Shown in pieces: positions 7,681-16,003 of a DNA stretch of 45,685 bases. Under the pieces are notes generated by a model that was given only the letters and a program-made list of their open reading frames with translations, was not told the DNA's origin and did no database searches. Numbering within the stretch: the first letter of the stretch is position 1; each line of letters starts with the position of its first letter. Location: contig CABYEX010000008.1 of the NCBI GenBank assembly GCA_902518075.1, positions 1-45,685 of the forward strand, read 5' to 3'. This stretch comes from Halieaceae bacterium. Its GTDB lineage: Bacteria > Pseudomonadota > Gammaproteobacteria > Pseudomonadales > Halieaceae. Both the position numbers and the translations under genes were made by a program.

Positions 7681-7744
7681 GGTTGCAGCTGCAACCATAA
7701 TTGGAAAGTCGGCGGTTTGACGTATCATAAGCCTTTGGTATCAA
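7681..7744 (+). promoter_or_regulatory. perfect palindrome plus candidate promoter in a divergent intergenic region
   Basis: GGTTGCAGCTGCAACC at 7681-7696 is a perfect 16-base palindrome. TTGACG (7717-7722) and TATCAA (7739-7744) with a 16-base spacer could serve the gene at 7814. A direct repeat AATGTGAGAGG also occurs twice around 7631-7655. The palindrome lies between divergent genes and is a reasonable operator candidate. No regulator gene is nearby. Confidence 0.4.
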
Positions 7745-7813
7745 TTATACATTGCTAAAGTTTTTCTTAATCATCACCGACGCAACGAGATAGGGTCCAC
7801 GGAGATTAGACAC

Positions 7814-8629
7814 TTGCCCCAAGATTCTGATTCATCCACTGATCGACTTTTAATGCGCTATTGGGATTGCGCAGGGCGTGGCATGCTCTTGAGATATATG
7901 GCCTACGATGCGGGCCTCGATTTCATCGATGAAGTAGTATCTGTTGAAGAAACGTTTCTTGGTACTTGGGCAAGCAAAGAAAAATTTTCACCAGAATTTG
8001 CAGGACCTCTCAAGGCGCTTCCAGTGGTGCAACACAATGGCGAGATAATCAATCAGACAAGTGCCTGCACTCAGTACGTTGCTGAGATCGCGGGATTCAT
8101 GCCGAACTTACCCATAGAGCGCGCTCAGGCGATCATGATTTCCTCCCACGTTTATGAGGATATTCAAATGCCCATGTGGGACGCATTCTGGGGGTTCAAG
8201 GATTGGGAGCGTGATGTCATCGGAGGCTTTGGTGGTCCGACGTCTGGACTGACGCTTAAGTTTGCTAACTTAGAGCAAATCCTCTCAAGGAGTATCAGCG
8301 ACTTTGCGGTAGGGTCTGAAATTAGTATCGCCGACTTTGCTATCTTCAATGTTGTTGATGGCTTCACGAAGCGAATGCTCGAGGTAGCTAGCGGACCGAG
8401 TGCTATCGATATGCTCTTTGGCGAAAAGCCAGCCATCGCTCAGCATCAGAAAATGATGGGTGCCCGCCCTAACATCGCAAAGTACAGAAGCTCAGACATG
8501 TGGCATGCCTGCGGACCTTTTTTTACTGGCAAAGGGCCTTTAGGAGACCGAACGCATGAGCTGGGACTCGGAGAAACTGAATTGGAGGGCTTTGAAAGCT
8601 TGGCGGTACTGCTTGGTGAACTCTTATAG
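7814..8629 (+). CDS. glutathione S-transferase-like protein
   Basis: 271 residues from a TTG nine bases after GGAG; the next in-frame ATG (7853) lacks a ribosome site and would cut the first strand. Residues ~12-95 look like the thioredoxin-fold half: LLMRYWDCAGRGMLLRYMAY, then LKALPVVQHNGEIINQTSA, with the cis-Pro context LPVV and a Gln-Thr-Ser in place of the usual glutamate-serine glutathione contact. Residues ~100-260 are helical with ISIADFAIFNVVD, the GST C-terminal N-capping motif. It resembles GST-family proteins with a longer C-terminal domain. Glutathione use is inferred. It stands alone on its strand and is divergent from the hydrolase operon, possibly under the palindrome at 7681. 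Confidence 0.7.
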   Translation: MPQDSDSSTDRLLMRYWDCAGRGMLLRYMAYDAGLDFIDEVVSVEETFLGTWASKEKFSPEFAGPLKALPVVQHNGEIINQTSACTQYVAEIAGFMPNLPIERAQAIMISSHVYEDIQMPMWDAFWGFKDWERDVIGGFGGPTSGLTLKFANLEQILSRSISDFAVGSEISIADFAIFNVVDGFTKRMLEVASGPSAIDMLFGEKPAIAQHQKMMGARPNIAKYRSSDMWHACGPFFTGKGPLGDRTHELGLGETELEGFESLAVLLGELL

Positions 8630-8767
8630 GCGCCCAATAATCGCAGAATCCACACACTCCTTGCGTGTCAGTAAATCTCAGGGCAACGAACCTCAGTGAT
8701 ACACCCAAGGTTTCTGAACTGAGCCGCGTTGGGTGTAACTGGGTGCGTCACCTATTTGTCACTAGAA

Positions 8768-8820
8768 CACCCCCCCGGAGGGGGGCTGAACGCCGTTGTA
8801 GTAATGATTGTAACCGTCAG
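8768..8820. repeat. hairpin-forming intergenic repeat, copy B
   Basis: A GC palindrome (CCCCCCGGAGGGGGG, 8771-8785) is followed by CTGA (8786-8789) pairing with TCAG (8817-8820) around a diverged core beginning CCGTTGTA. It aligns to copy A over about 65 bases including the upstream TATTTGTCA. Just upstream, TACACCCAA and TTGGGTGTA (around 8700-8739) form another 9-base stem. Intergenic 8630-8857 holds only these. Confidence 0.55.
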
Positions 8821-8857
8821 TGCACAGTGCAAACAAAGAAACGGAATAGCCCGCCGC

Positions 8858-9757
8858 TTATTGCTGCGTTCTTATTGTTAGAGCAGAAAATACTTCCGGA
8901 TCCTTACAATCAACGACCGGATCTAAGACGTTACTCTCCAGGGTGAATATTCCGTTCTTGGCGGCACTCAACTCACTCTGCACAAGGTGCTCTGCGGATG
9001 TGTATTCCTCCATCCACTTAATGTCCCAGTTCTCGTTCAGCGTGTCTTTGGATCGTCCCATCCAAGGCCACAATTGGGTGATGTTATATTTGGCCTCGGT
9101 CTTATCTAAGAACCCGTTAAGTTGGCGATTGGCGGCAGCTAAATCGTCATCGCCTTTAGTCTTTAATAAGCCTCTTTGGTTATCCCAACCTGACACGTAT
9201 TCGCAGTCAGCCATCGTGATTATGCTGCTATCAAGGCTATCGCTGTCTAATTCTGCGCGAACATCCCAGCCGCCGAATAAGATTCTTGAAGAACATGCAA
9301 GTACTGGCTGAAATTGGCTAGATATCTCACCGCCAGATTTCAATAATGCGTCGATGTCAGAGCCACCGCCACTCTCAGACCACTTGCCATACCAATAGAC
9401 TGTTGTATCAAGATCAACATCACTGGCAAAAATGGGAGTGAGTAGCTTTGCGCTATAGTCAGACCAACCAGCCGCATCAGCATAAGCATTCCAACTATCG
9501 ATAACACCTTTCAACGCGGTGAAATTCGCGTTGTCTCGCAGGTTACACTGCCAAAGCTCAGCAGTGCTTCCCTCTTGCCATTGATCACTCTCGTCATAGA
9601 TTAGACCTTGTGCATGAAGGGTGCTGATTGAAGGCAAGACAAACAGTAATAGCGTGGCGATGCCATCTGTCGCTCGGGTAGCGAGCCAGCCAAAGCCAAC
9701 TCTCATCTTATTTTGAATTTGCTGCCATGCAGGTACCGGATCACATTCGGATTTCAT
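8858..9757 (-). CDS. secreted protein of unknown function
   Basis: The ATG at 9757 follows GGAG by seven bases and gives 299 residues; an in-frame ATG at 9706 would give a more usual signal peptide but has no ribosome site. A hydrophobic core (IATLLLFVLPSIS) ends at TLHA-QG, a plausible signal peptidase I site. The mature protein (~250 residues) is rich in Trp and acidic residues (DSWNAYADAAGWSDYSAK, ITQLWPWMGRSKDT) and has four cysteines spaced in pairs (WQCNL, LACSS, MADCEY, VVDCKD) that could form disulfides. I do not recognise the family. It is a single gene flanked on both sides by copies of the hairpin repeat (B and C), as if it were a separable unit. Confidence 0.75.
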   Translation of the reverse strand: MKSECDPVPAWQQIQNKMRVGFGWLATRATDGIATLLLFVLPSISTLHAQGLIYDESDQWQEGSTAELWQCNLRDNANFTALKGVIDSWNAYADAAGWSDYSAKLLTPIFASDVDLDTTVYWYGKWSESGGGSDIDALLKSGGEISSQFQPVLACSSRILFGGWDVRAELDSDSLDSSIITMADCEYVSGWDNQRGLLKTKGDDDLAAANRQLNGFLDKTEAKYNITQLWPWMGRSKDTLNENWDIKWMEEYTSAEHLVQSELSAAKNGIFTLESNVLDPVVDCKDPEVFSALTIRTQQ

Positions 9758-9850
9758 TGCTAGTCTCCAAAAACTTCTTCGCTGGAAACGGTCTATCAGA
9801 TTTCCAGCCTCAACAAAAGAAAACCGCATAAATTTGAGGGCTTTTTTTAA

Positions 9851-9892
9851 GACGGTGCCGTTGTGATGTGATGGTTGCCGTCCAGATAGATT
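9851..9892. repeat. hairpin-forming intergenic repeat, copy C
   Basis: GACGG (9851-9855) pairs with CCGTC (9878-9882) around CCGTTGTGATGTGATGG. The stem bases differ from copies A, B and D, yet pairing is kept. It lies 94 bases before the start of the secreted-protein gene and 57 bases before the GFA-like gene. A preceding CCTCAA/TTGAGG pair followed by seven T residues (9808-9848) resembles a weak terminator with a large loop. Confidence 0.6.
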
Positions 9893-9948
9893 AAGCCGAA
9901 ATATGCGATTATTCCGGGGCGAGAGCTTGTAATTGAGGAGGAATGCAA

Positions 9949-10569
9949 ATGTCCGAGGCTACTATCACTTGCTACTGTGGATCGTGCGAATTAGGTCTGG
10001 CGGAGCAAGCGGCAACTTGCTTCTTCCAATGTGGGTGCAACTCGTGTCGACAGAAAATCCAGTTTGCGCAAGCCAAAGGCGGTAGAGAATTCGTGCCGCT
10101 GCCGAAGTTGTTTTATATGCCTTCAGTTATCACTGCTATTAATGGAAAAGAGCACCTTCAGGCTTTCCAATTACGGGAAAACACAGATTCAACACAGATT
10201 TACTGTACCGAGTGCTGGGCCATACTCGGTGTTGATCATGTCAACTATCCAGACAGCATCTTTCTAAATTTTCCAGAATTCTGCGTTAACACTGGTGACC
10301 TGTCTGTTCCTCTCTCAGCCTATATCATGATGTCTGATTACAATGAGGATATTGGCCCAGAACCTACGGAGAGCGTCCCACTATTCGAATCTCTGCGATA
10401 TCAGCAAGAGAGGGACCGACTTTTCGCTCTATCAGATCCGCAAAAAACTTTCTCAGAACCAGATCAGCCTTTGGCTGGATACACTTTTCGCTCACTTTTG
10501 GCTGACCTTGACCCACCGACTATCCTCAATATCAGCGAGAGTTCAAATGTTTTAACTGAATTTCAATGA
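9949..10569 (+). CDS. GFA/CENP-V-like zinc protein
   Basis: I start at the ATG at 9949, seven bases after AGGAGG; the ATG at 9943 is only one base from it. The 206-residue product has the zinc pattern of the GFA/CENP-V fold: Cys8-x-Cys10-x-x-Cys13, a CGCNSC cluster (Cys28, Cys30, Cys33) and a later CTEC pair (Cys86, Cys89). The family includes glutathione-dependent formaldehyde-activating enzyme, but many members have other or unknown roles. The C-terminal ~75 residues (after PTESVPLF) extend beyond the usual GFA domain and are unrecognised. It is convergent with the CmcJ-like gene, with an 86-base gap. Together with the GST-like gene it is the second thiol-linked family in the island; a shared detoxification role is inference only. 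Confidence 0.8.
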   Translation: MSEATITCYCGSCELGLAEQAATCFFQCGCNSCRQKIQFAQAKGGREFVPLPKLFYMPSVITAINGKEHLQAFQLRENTDSTQIYCTECWAILGVDHVNYPDSIFLNFPEFCVNTGDLSVPLSAYIMMSDYNEDIGPEPTESVPLFESLRYQQERDRLFALSDPQKTFSEPDQPLAGYTFRSLLADLDPPTILNISESSNVLTEFQ

Positions 10570-10655
10570 CTTCAGCAATCGAATTGTTCAACAGACGGCG
10601 GGGCTAAACAAATTAGACGTAGTCCGCTCACACTACAAAATAACTGTCACCACCT

Positions 10656-11639
10656 CTAATTAAAGAAGACAGCGCAACGCACCTCTATGCTCAACCGGTC
10701 TGGTGCCCCCTCGATTGTATCTACTGGGTCAAACGCTGTGTGGAAACTAAAGGTGCAAGGCGTTCCAGGCCTGCTGGAGTCGGCATCTGTCCCTCCAGTG
10801 CTCGCAAACGTGCCAGCAGAATCCCATTGCTTAAGTAGTAATGCCTCATCACGGATCATTTCTGGGTAACAGTAAAATTGATGTCCAGTCGAGGGCCGGG
10901 AAAAATAGTTTTCCCCGACACGATCCTGGTAATGGATCTCGAAGGTCACGAGATCCCCGAGCTCTACCGTCTGGCTGTCACACATTGCAAGAGGGTTCGT
11001 TTGAACAGGCTCTGCGGCAATGCTTCTCCACAAATTTATTATTGCGTAGCGCCTGCCTTCATCTAAACAAGATTTAACTAGTTCGTGTGAAATCAGGCTG
11101 CTTTTTTCAAACAACCTTTCTCGATACGTATCATTACCTTTAGCGGGTTTCGAGAGATCCTGAAGCCGCGCGGGCGCGCTGGTTAAAGTGTAATCAGCAT
11201 GCACCATTTTTGCAGGCCCCTGCACGTTTTGGCCACCGCTTATTCGCGCTTTAGATTCCTTTCCAGACGCTGAACGCACATTGTGGTCGAAAGCGAAAAC
11301 ATTTCCGCCGATATGTTGTGAGACTAATTCTTCGCATTCAGCGTAATAGTTCCGGACTACTTTCTCATGATCAAAAAAGTCATGATGTTTATTGAATGGA
11401 GCATCAATCAACTCAAAACCGTTAACGTCACAGGTCTTTTCATCTGTTGCACTTGGAAGGCGTGCATTCTTTACGGTTACTTTGACTGCCTCCCTATCAC
11501 ATCCTCCGAAGCCTGCATCATTCCCATCTTCATCTCTGCGGGCGTACACCTTCCCATTACGAAAAAGAGAAGGCTCAGCACCACTGTGCAAATAATGAAA
11601 TATACCTTCCACCGCACGCTCCTCTGATCTATCAAACAT
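10656..11639 (-). CDS. CmcJ/NvfI-family (GA4 desaturase-like) oxidoreductase
   Basis: The frame is open to a TTG at 11681; I chose the ATG at 11639 (327 residues), though neither has a ribosome site. Characteristic elements in order: a conserved N-terminal beta region, FDHNVR, MVHADYT, INLWRSI, NPLAMCD, YPEMIRDEALLLKQWDS, FSFHTAFDP and a final DRLSIEVRC. These match the CmcJ / NvfI / AsaB group, best known from fungal secondary metabolism and the cephamycin cmcJ gene, where members act in oxidation or hydroxylation steps with a mononuclear iron-type fold. The His-x-Asp of VHAD and the His of SFHTAF are likely ligands, and the Arg of IEVR likely binds the cosubstrate. Substrate unknown. It stands alone on the minus strand with a hairpin repeat (copy D) upstream. 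Confidence 0.8.
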   Translation of the reverse strand: MFDRSEERAVEGIFHYLHSGAEPSLFRNGKVYARRDEDGNDAGFGGCDREAVKVTVKNARLPSATDEKTCDVNGFELIDAPFNKHHDFFDHEKVVRNYYAECEELVSQHIGGNVFAFDHNVRSASGKESKARISGGQNVQGPAKMVHADYTLTSAPARLQDLSKPAKGNDTYRERLFEKSSLISHELVKSCLDEGRRYAIINLWRSIAAEPVQTNPLAMCDSQTVELGDLVTFEIHYQDRVGENYFSRPSTGHQFYCYPEMIRDEALLLKQWDSAGTFASTGGTDADSSRPGTPCTFSFHTAFDPVDTIEGAPDRLSIEVRCAVFFN

Positions 11640-11732
11640 CTGCGAGGGTAATAAACTAAGCCATGAAGTTGATATTTCCAAACATCGGTGCCGAGCAGTT
11701 CTGAGACAATCGATTCCAATCTGGTTGGCTGC

Positions 11733-11781
11733 GTAACCACCGTTGTGATTGTGATGGTTACCGCCCAGATACGTTAGGGGG
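11733..11781. repeat. hairpin-forming intergenic repeat, copy D
   Basis: GTAACCA (11733-11739) and TGGTTAC (11755-11761) form a perfect 7-base stem enclosing the core CCGTTGTGATTGTG. The downstream CCGCCCAGATA and a GGGGGTG a few bases later are shared with copy A. It sits just upstream of the CmcJ-like gene. Confidence 0.65.
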
Positions 11782-11814
11782 TGAGGTCTAACGAGGTTAC
11801 TGTGTCAAGTCGAA

Positions 11815-12042
11815 TTAAAATTTGCGTTGTACTCCTTTGACCTCAACGAGAATCCCATCAACCATTCTTGGACTGTATGTCGTCTGTTTGAGGCTGTGAA
11901 TCGATGGGTTTTCAAACAGGTGGTTGCCGTTTCGATAGCAGTAGTCCTCCCCCTGCGGGGAGCATTCAACAGTCTGAATCTCTGCAACATCGGCACTGGT
12001 CACTGTATCTCCGGGAATGCAGTACCCCTCGTAACCACGCAA
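11815..12042 (-). CDS. small hypothetical protein, possibly a gene fragment
   Basis: A 75-codon frame starts at a TTG at 12042 preceded by an excellent GAGGAGG with six-base spacing. Its composition looks protein-like: YCIPGDTVTSADVAEIQTV, then ECSPQGEDYCYRNGNH and a charged end RMVDGILVEVKGVQRKF, with three cysteines. The frame continues open ~24 codons upstream to a stop, so it could instead be the surviving C-terminal piece of a longer protein. I do not recognise it. It lies between the CmcJ-like gene and the DUF1330 gene. The stretch 12043-12251 after it shows no other gene. Confidence 0.4.
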   Translation of the reverse strand: MRGYEGYCIPGDTVTSADVAEIQTVECSPQGEDYCYRNGNHLFENPSIHSLKQTTYSPRMVDGILVEVKGVQRKF

Positions 12043-12251
12043 TTGCGCCCTCCTCGGATAAGGTGGAGGAGAGCCTTGTTGAACAACCTCGTGTTCTTGG
12101 TTTTAAGTATCCTAAGAATTAATTTGCTGGATAGGGATATAAAAGGGCTTCAAACCGTAGTCCCCATTTTCCAGTAAATCCGGTGATGAAAAAGATGAAT
12201 TAGTTCGAACAACAGAATTAGACTACATTCTGGAAAACTTTGGAGGTTGAT

Positions 12252-12539
12252 ATGAAAAAAGGGTATTTAATGGCTAACTTAAGAGTGAATGATCCTGAAA
12301 TTTTTGCGGAATTTTCATCAGTAGCTCTACCATTAATTGAAAAATATGGCGGGAAATTGTTGGCAAGAGGGCCCGACGCAGATCGCCATGAGGGCACTGT
12401 AAGCGGTGTAGTAACTCTTATAGAATTTGAAAGCAAAGCAGCTGCTGAAAATTTTTATTTCAGTGACGAATACAAAGCGGCCAAGGCAATTAGAGATAAA
12501 GGAGTTCATACTGACCTTATGATTATTGAGGGGCTGTGA
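12252..12539 (+). CDS. DUF1330 family protein
   Basis: 95 residues from the ATG at 12252, five bases after GGAGG. The sequence follows the DUF1330 pattern: KKGYLMANLRVNDPEIFAEF, a conserved pro-leu-ile and YGGKLLARGPD, VTLIEFESKAAAENFYFS then DEYKAAKAIRDKG, ending in MIIEGL. This is a ferredoxin-like alpha/beta fold related to dimeric stress-responsive and monooxygenase-type domains. The biochemical role is unknown in the family. The gene is more AT-rich than the housekeeping genes to its right. Directly after it, overlapping its end in another frame, is a remnant of a protein of similar fold (12529-12690). The two may be the relics of a small operon. Confidence 0.8.
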   Translation: MKKGYLMANLRVNDPEIFAEFSSVALPLIEKYGGKLLARGPDADRHEGTVSGVVTLIEFESKAAAENFYFSDEYKAAKAIRDKGVHTDLMIIEGL

Positions 12540-12690
12540 TGACTTCTTATTTGCCGTTGATGTTAACAACCCAGATATTGTCGTCGCTACTGAGGTCTAC
12601 GAAGACTACCCAGCTCACGAAGACCACTTCAAACCTGCGCAATGGGAGCTGCAGTGTGATCTAGGAGAAATACCCGCTGAGCAGCATTGA
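12529..12690 (+). pseudogene. truncated antibiotic-biosynthesis-monooxygenase-like remnant
   Basis: An open frame that lacks a convincing start encodes about 50 residues containing DFLFAVDVNNPDIVVATEV, then YEDYPAHEDHFKPAQW. That resembles the second half of ABM-domain monooxygenases (strand, Asn-Pro, glutamate-rich strand, then helix with Ala-His). It ends in a stop at 12688-12690. The first half of the domain is missing, since the frame closes at 12520 inside the DUF1330 gene. 12691-12829 after it holds only a short CCAGC/GCTGG hairpin (12776-12790). Confidence 0.5.
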
Positions 12691-12829
12691 TGTAAAAACC
12701 TACGATGCGTCTGAAACGAAACACGCTCTGGATGACTGACCCTTGGGCTTCTTCTCTTCAGCCAAAACAAAACACCAGCGTCTAAGCTGGTCGAATATCA
12801 CCAGTAAAAATGGCTGACACATTTTAAAT

Positions 12830-12869
12830 TGGCGCCGGAGGCCTTCTTCATATCCGGGCCAACGCACCA
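12830..12869. repeat. 40-bp composite of two tRNA 3'-end-like sequences, copy 2
   Basis: It matches 749-788 at 34 of 40 positions. TGGCGCCGGAGGCC reads as a minus-strand tRNA end resembling that of the adjacent tRNA-Leu, and CCGGGCCAACGCACCA reads as a plus-strand tRNA end. The next ~20 bases (CTACTCTTCAGAGGTCTTT) also resemble the start of the inverted-repeat arm. It lies 50 bases from the 3' end of the intact tRNA gene. Confidence 0.6.
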
Positions 12870-12919
12870 CTACTCTTCAGAGGTCTTTCAAGAGGATGCG
12901 ACTACTCAACTTTTAAAAG

Positions 12920-13006
12920 TGGTACCGGAGGCCGGACTTGAACCGGCAAGCTGTTGCCAGCGGGGGATTTTGAATCCCCTGTGTCTACCAATTCCACCAC
13001 TCCGGC
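12920..13006 (-). tRNA. tRNA-Leu (anticodon CAA)
   Basis: The minus strand reads GCCGGAG at the 5' end, paired with CTCCGGT near the 3' end, and the CCA tail is encoded. The D-arm contains TGGTAGACA, the anticodon loop TTCAAAA (anticodon at 12970-12972) sits on a GGGGA-type stem, and a long variable arm precedes the T-arm GCCGG-TTCAAGT-CCGGC. The long variable arm fits a class II leucine tRNA reading UUG codons. Its 3' end faces the accessory region, and a 44-base piece of it recurs at 5217-5260, so it appears to be an integration target. Confidence 0.97.
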
Positions 13007-13026
13007 TCGCGTAGACGAGGGCGCGG

Positions 13027-13054
13027 AGTATACCAACTCCGGGCCGTGCGGCAA
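13027..13054 (-). promoter_or_regulatory. promoter of tRNA-Leu
   Basis: On the minus strand TTGCCG (13049-13054) and TATACT (13027-13032) are 16 bases apart, about 20 bases before the tRNA. A GC-rich discriminator (CCGCGCCC) follows the -10 box, the feature associated with stringent control of stable RNA promoters. Confidence 0.6.
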
Positions 13055-13084
13055 CGGGAGGCTAGGCAATTTCACCCTGTGCTG

Positions 13085-13090
13085 TATAAT
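13085..13090 (+). promoter_or_regulatory. -10 box for the acidic-protein gene
   Basis: A consensus TATAAT lies about 70 bases before the ATG at 13159. No good -35 hexamer is present at 16-18 bases upstream, so the promoter may be weak or activator-dependent. It points away from the divergent tRNA-Leu promoter. Confidence 0.4.
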
Positions 13091-13158
13091 TTCGCGCGAT
13101 TCAGCCGAGCCACGCCCGGTCGGTCCGGTGGATCTGAGTATCTTCAGGGAGAAAAGAT

Positions 13159-13476
13159 ATGGCGATGAAGCTCATCAAAAAGATGGCTGAGTACAAGATT
13201 TTCATGCGTGGCGATGACCGCTACGCGGTTCAGGATGCCAACGGCAAGCCTGTAAACGGTGAGGAAAAGGTGCGGATTCTTGTGGAAGAGGATCTGATTA
13301 AAGTCACCTTACCGAGCCCCAAGGAAGAAGCACCTGAGTCTGACGACGCGGAGGACAGTGGCGACGAGGTGACAGAGGTGGCAGAGGCATCAGACGATGC
13401 TGGCGAACCCGAACCCGAACCCGAACCCGAACCCGAAGAGACGCCAGAGGAGGAGCCTACCGAAGCCAAAACCTGA
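13159..13476 (+). CDS. small protein with basic head and acidic Glu/Pro tail
   Basis: 105 residues from an ATG with GGGAG eight bases upstream. The first ~55 residues are well formed (LIKKMAEYKIFMRGDDRYAV, then ANGKPVNGEEKVRILVEEDL) and look like a small beta domain. The rest is almost entirely Glu, Asp, Pro and Ser, with five Glu-Pro units encoded by a perfect hexamer repeat. After the stop at 13474 the +1 frame stays open and protein-like for about 27 more codons (PKPEPKAGTVKAVHVGEAE) to a TGA near 13541. The C-terminus may therefore have been altered by a frameshift, or the sequence may contain an indel. I do not recognise a function. It is followed by a strong terminator. Confidence 0.7.
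   Translation: MAMKLIKKMAEYKIFMRGDDRYAVQDANGKPVNGEEKVRILVEEDLIKVTLPSPKEEAPESDDAEDSGDEVTEVAEASDDAGEPEPEPEPEPEETPEEEPTEAKT
13405..13434 (+). repeat. (GAACCC)x5 hexanucleotide tandem repeat
   Basis: Five perfect tandem copies encode Glu-Pro repeats in the acidic tail. Copy changes of six bases keep the frame, so the array could vary in length without knocking out the gene. Confidence 0.9.
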
Positions 13477-13567
13477 ACCAAAGGCCGGCACAGTAAAGGC
13501 TGTACACGTGGGTGAAGCAGAGAGTGAAGAGACAGATAATTGACGCAGCGTCGATGGGATTCGCAAC

Positions 13568-13593
13568 AAAAGCCGGCCAGTGCCGGCTTTTTT
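13568..13593 (+). terminator. rho-independent terminator
   Basis: AAAAGCCGGC and GCCGGCTTTTTT pair around a CAGT loop, with an A-run on one side and a six-T run on the other. It ends the acidic-protein transcript and separates it from queA. Confidence 0.9.
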
Positions 13594-13653
13594 ATGCACT
13601 GGGTCTGATGAAACCGGCCACTGGGATTTACAACTGAATTCAACGCTAAATCG

Positions 13654-15821
<2,168 letters not shown>

Positions 15822-15823
15822 GG

Positions 15824-16003
15824 ATGAGCGAGGCGACGCCGCCGGTGAAGTCTCCCTGCATTGAAGTGTGCTCGCTCAATAGAGAAGACGTGTGTATTGG
15901 CTGTTATCGCACGGCCAACGAGATTATTGAGTGGTTCTCTGCGCCTAACGAGCGCAAGCGGGAGATACTGGCAGCGATCGATCAGCGGCGGTCCAAGTCC
16001 TAG
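15824..16003 (+). CDS. DUF1289 small cysteine-rich protein
   Basis: 59 residues. The ATG at 15824 is seven bases after AGGAGG in the tgt 3' end; an ATG at 15818 is too close to it. The sequence SPCIEVCSLNREDVCIGCYR with a following EIIEWF gives the four-cysteine pattern of DUF1289 (CxxxC...CxGC-x-R-T). This domain is predicted to bind metal or an iron-sulfur cluster, with no settled function. Its stop overlaps the end of the convergent CorC-type gene by four bases. Being the last gene of the queA operon it may be a minor accessory to that transcript; that is inference. Confidence 0.9.
   Translation: MSEATPPVKSPCIEVCSLNREDVCIGCYRTANEIIEWFSAPNERKREILAAIDQRRSKS

Noticed and set aside
8700..8740. 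TACACCCAA / TTGGGTGTA stem as an attC core or terminator
   Set aside because: It is about 38 bases in total, too short for attC, and has no T-run for a terminator.
9808..9848. CCTCAA/TTGAGG plus T-run as a terminator
   Set aside because: The loop is ~20 bases and no plus-strand gene ends upstream; it is at best a weak signal.
5390..11781. The four hairpin repeats as integron attC sites
   Set aside because: The inner region is only ~20 bases, the terminal RYYYAAC/GTTRRRY boxes do not fit well, genes run in both directions, and no integron integrase is present.
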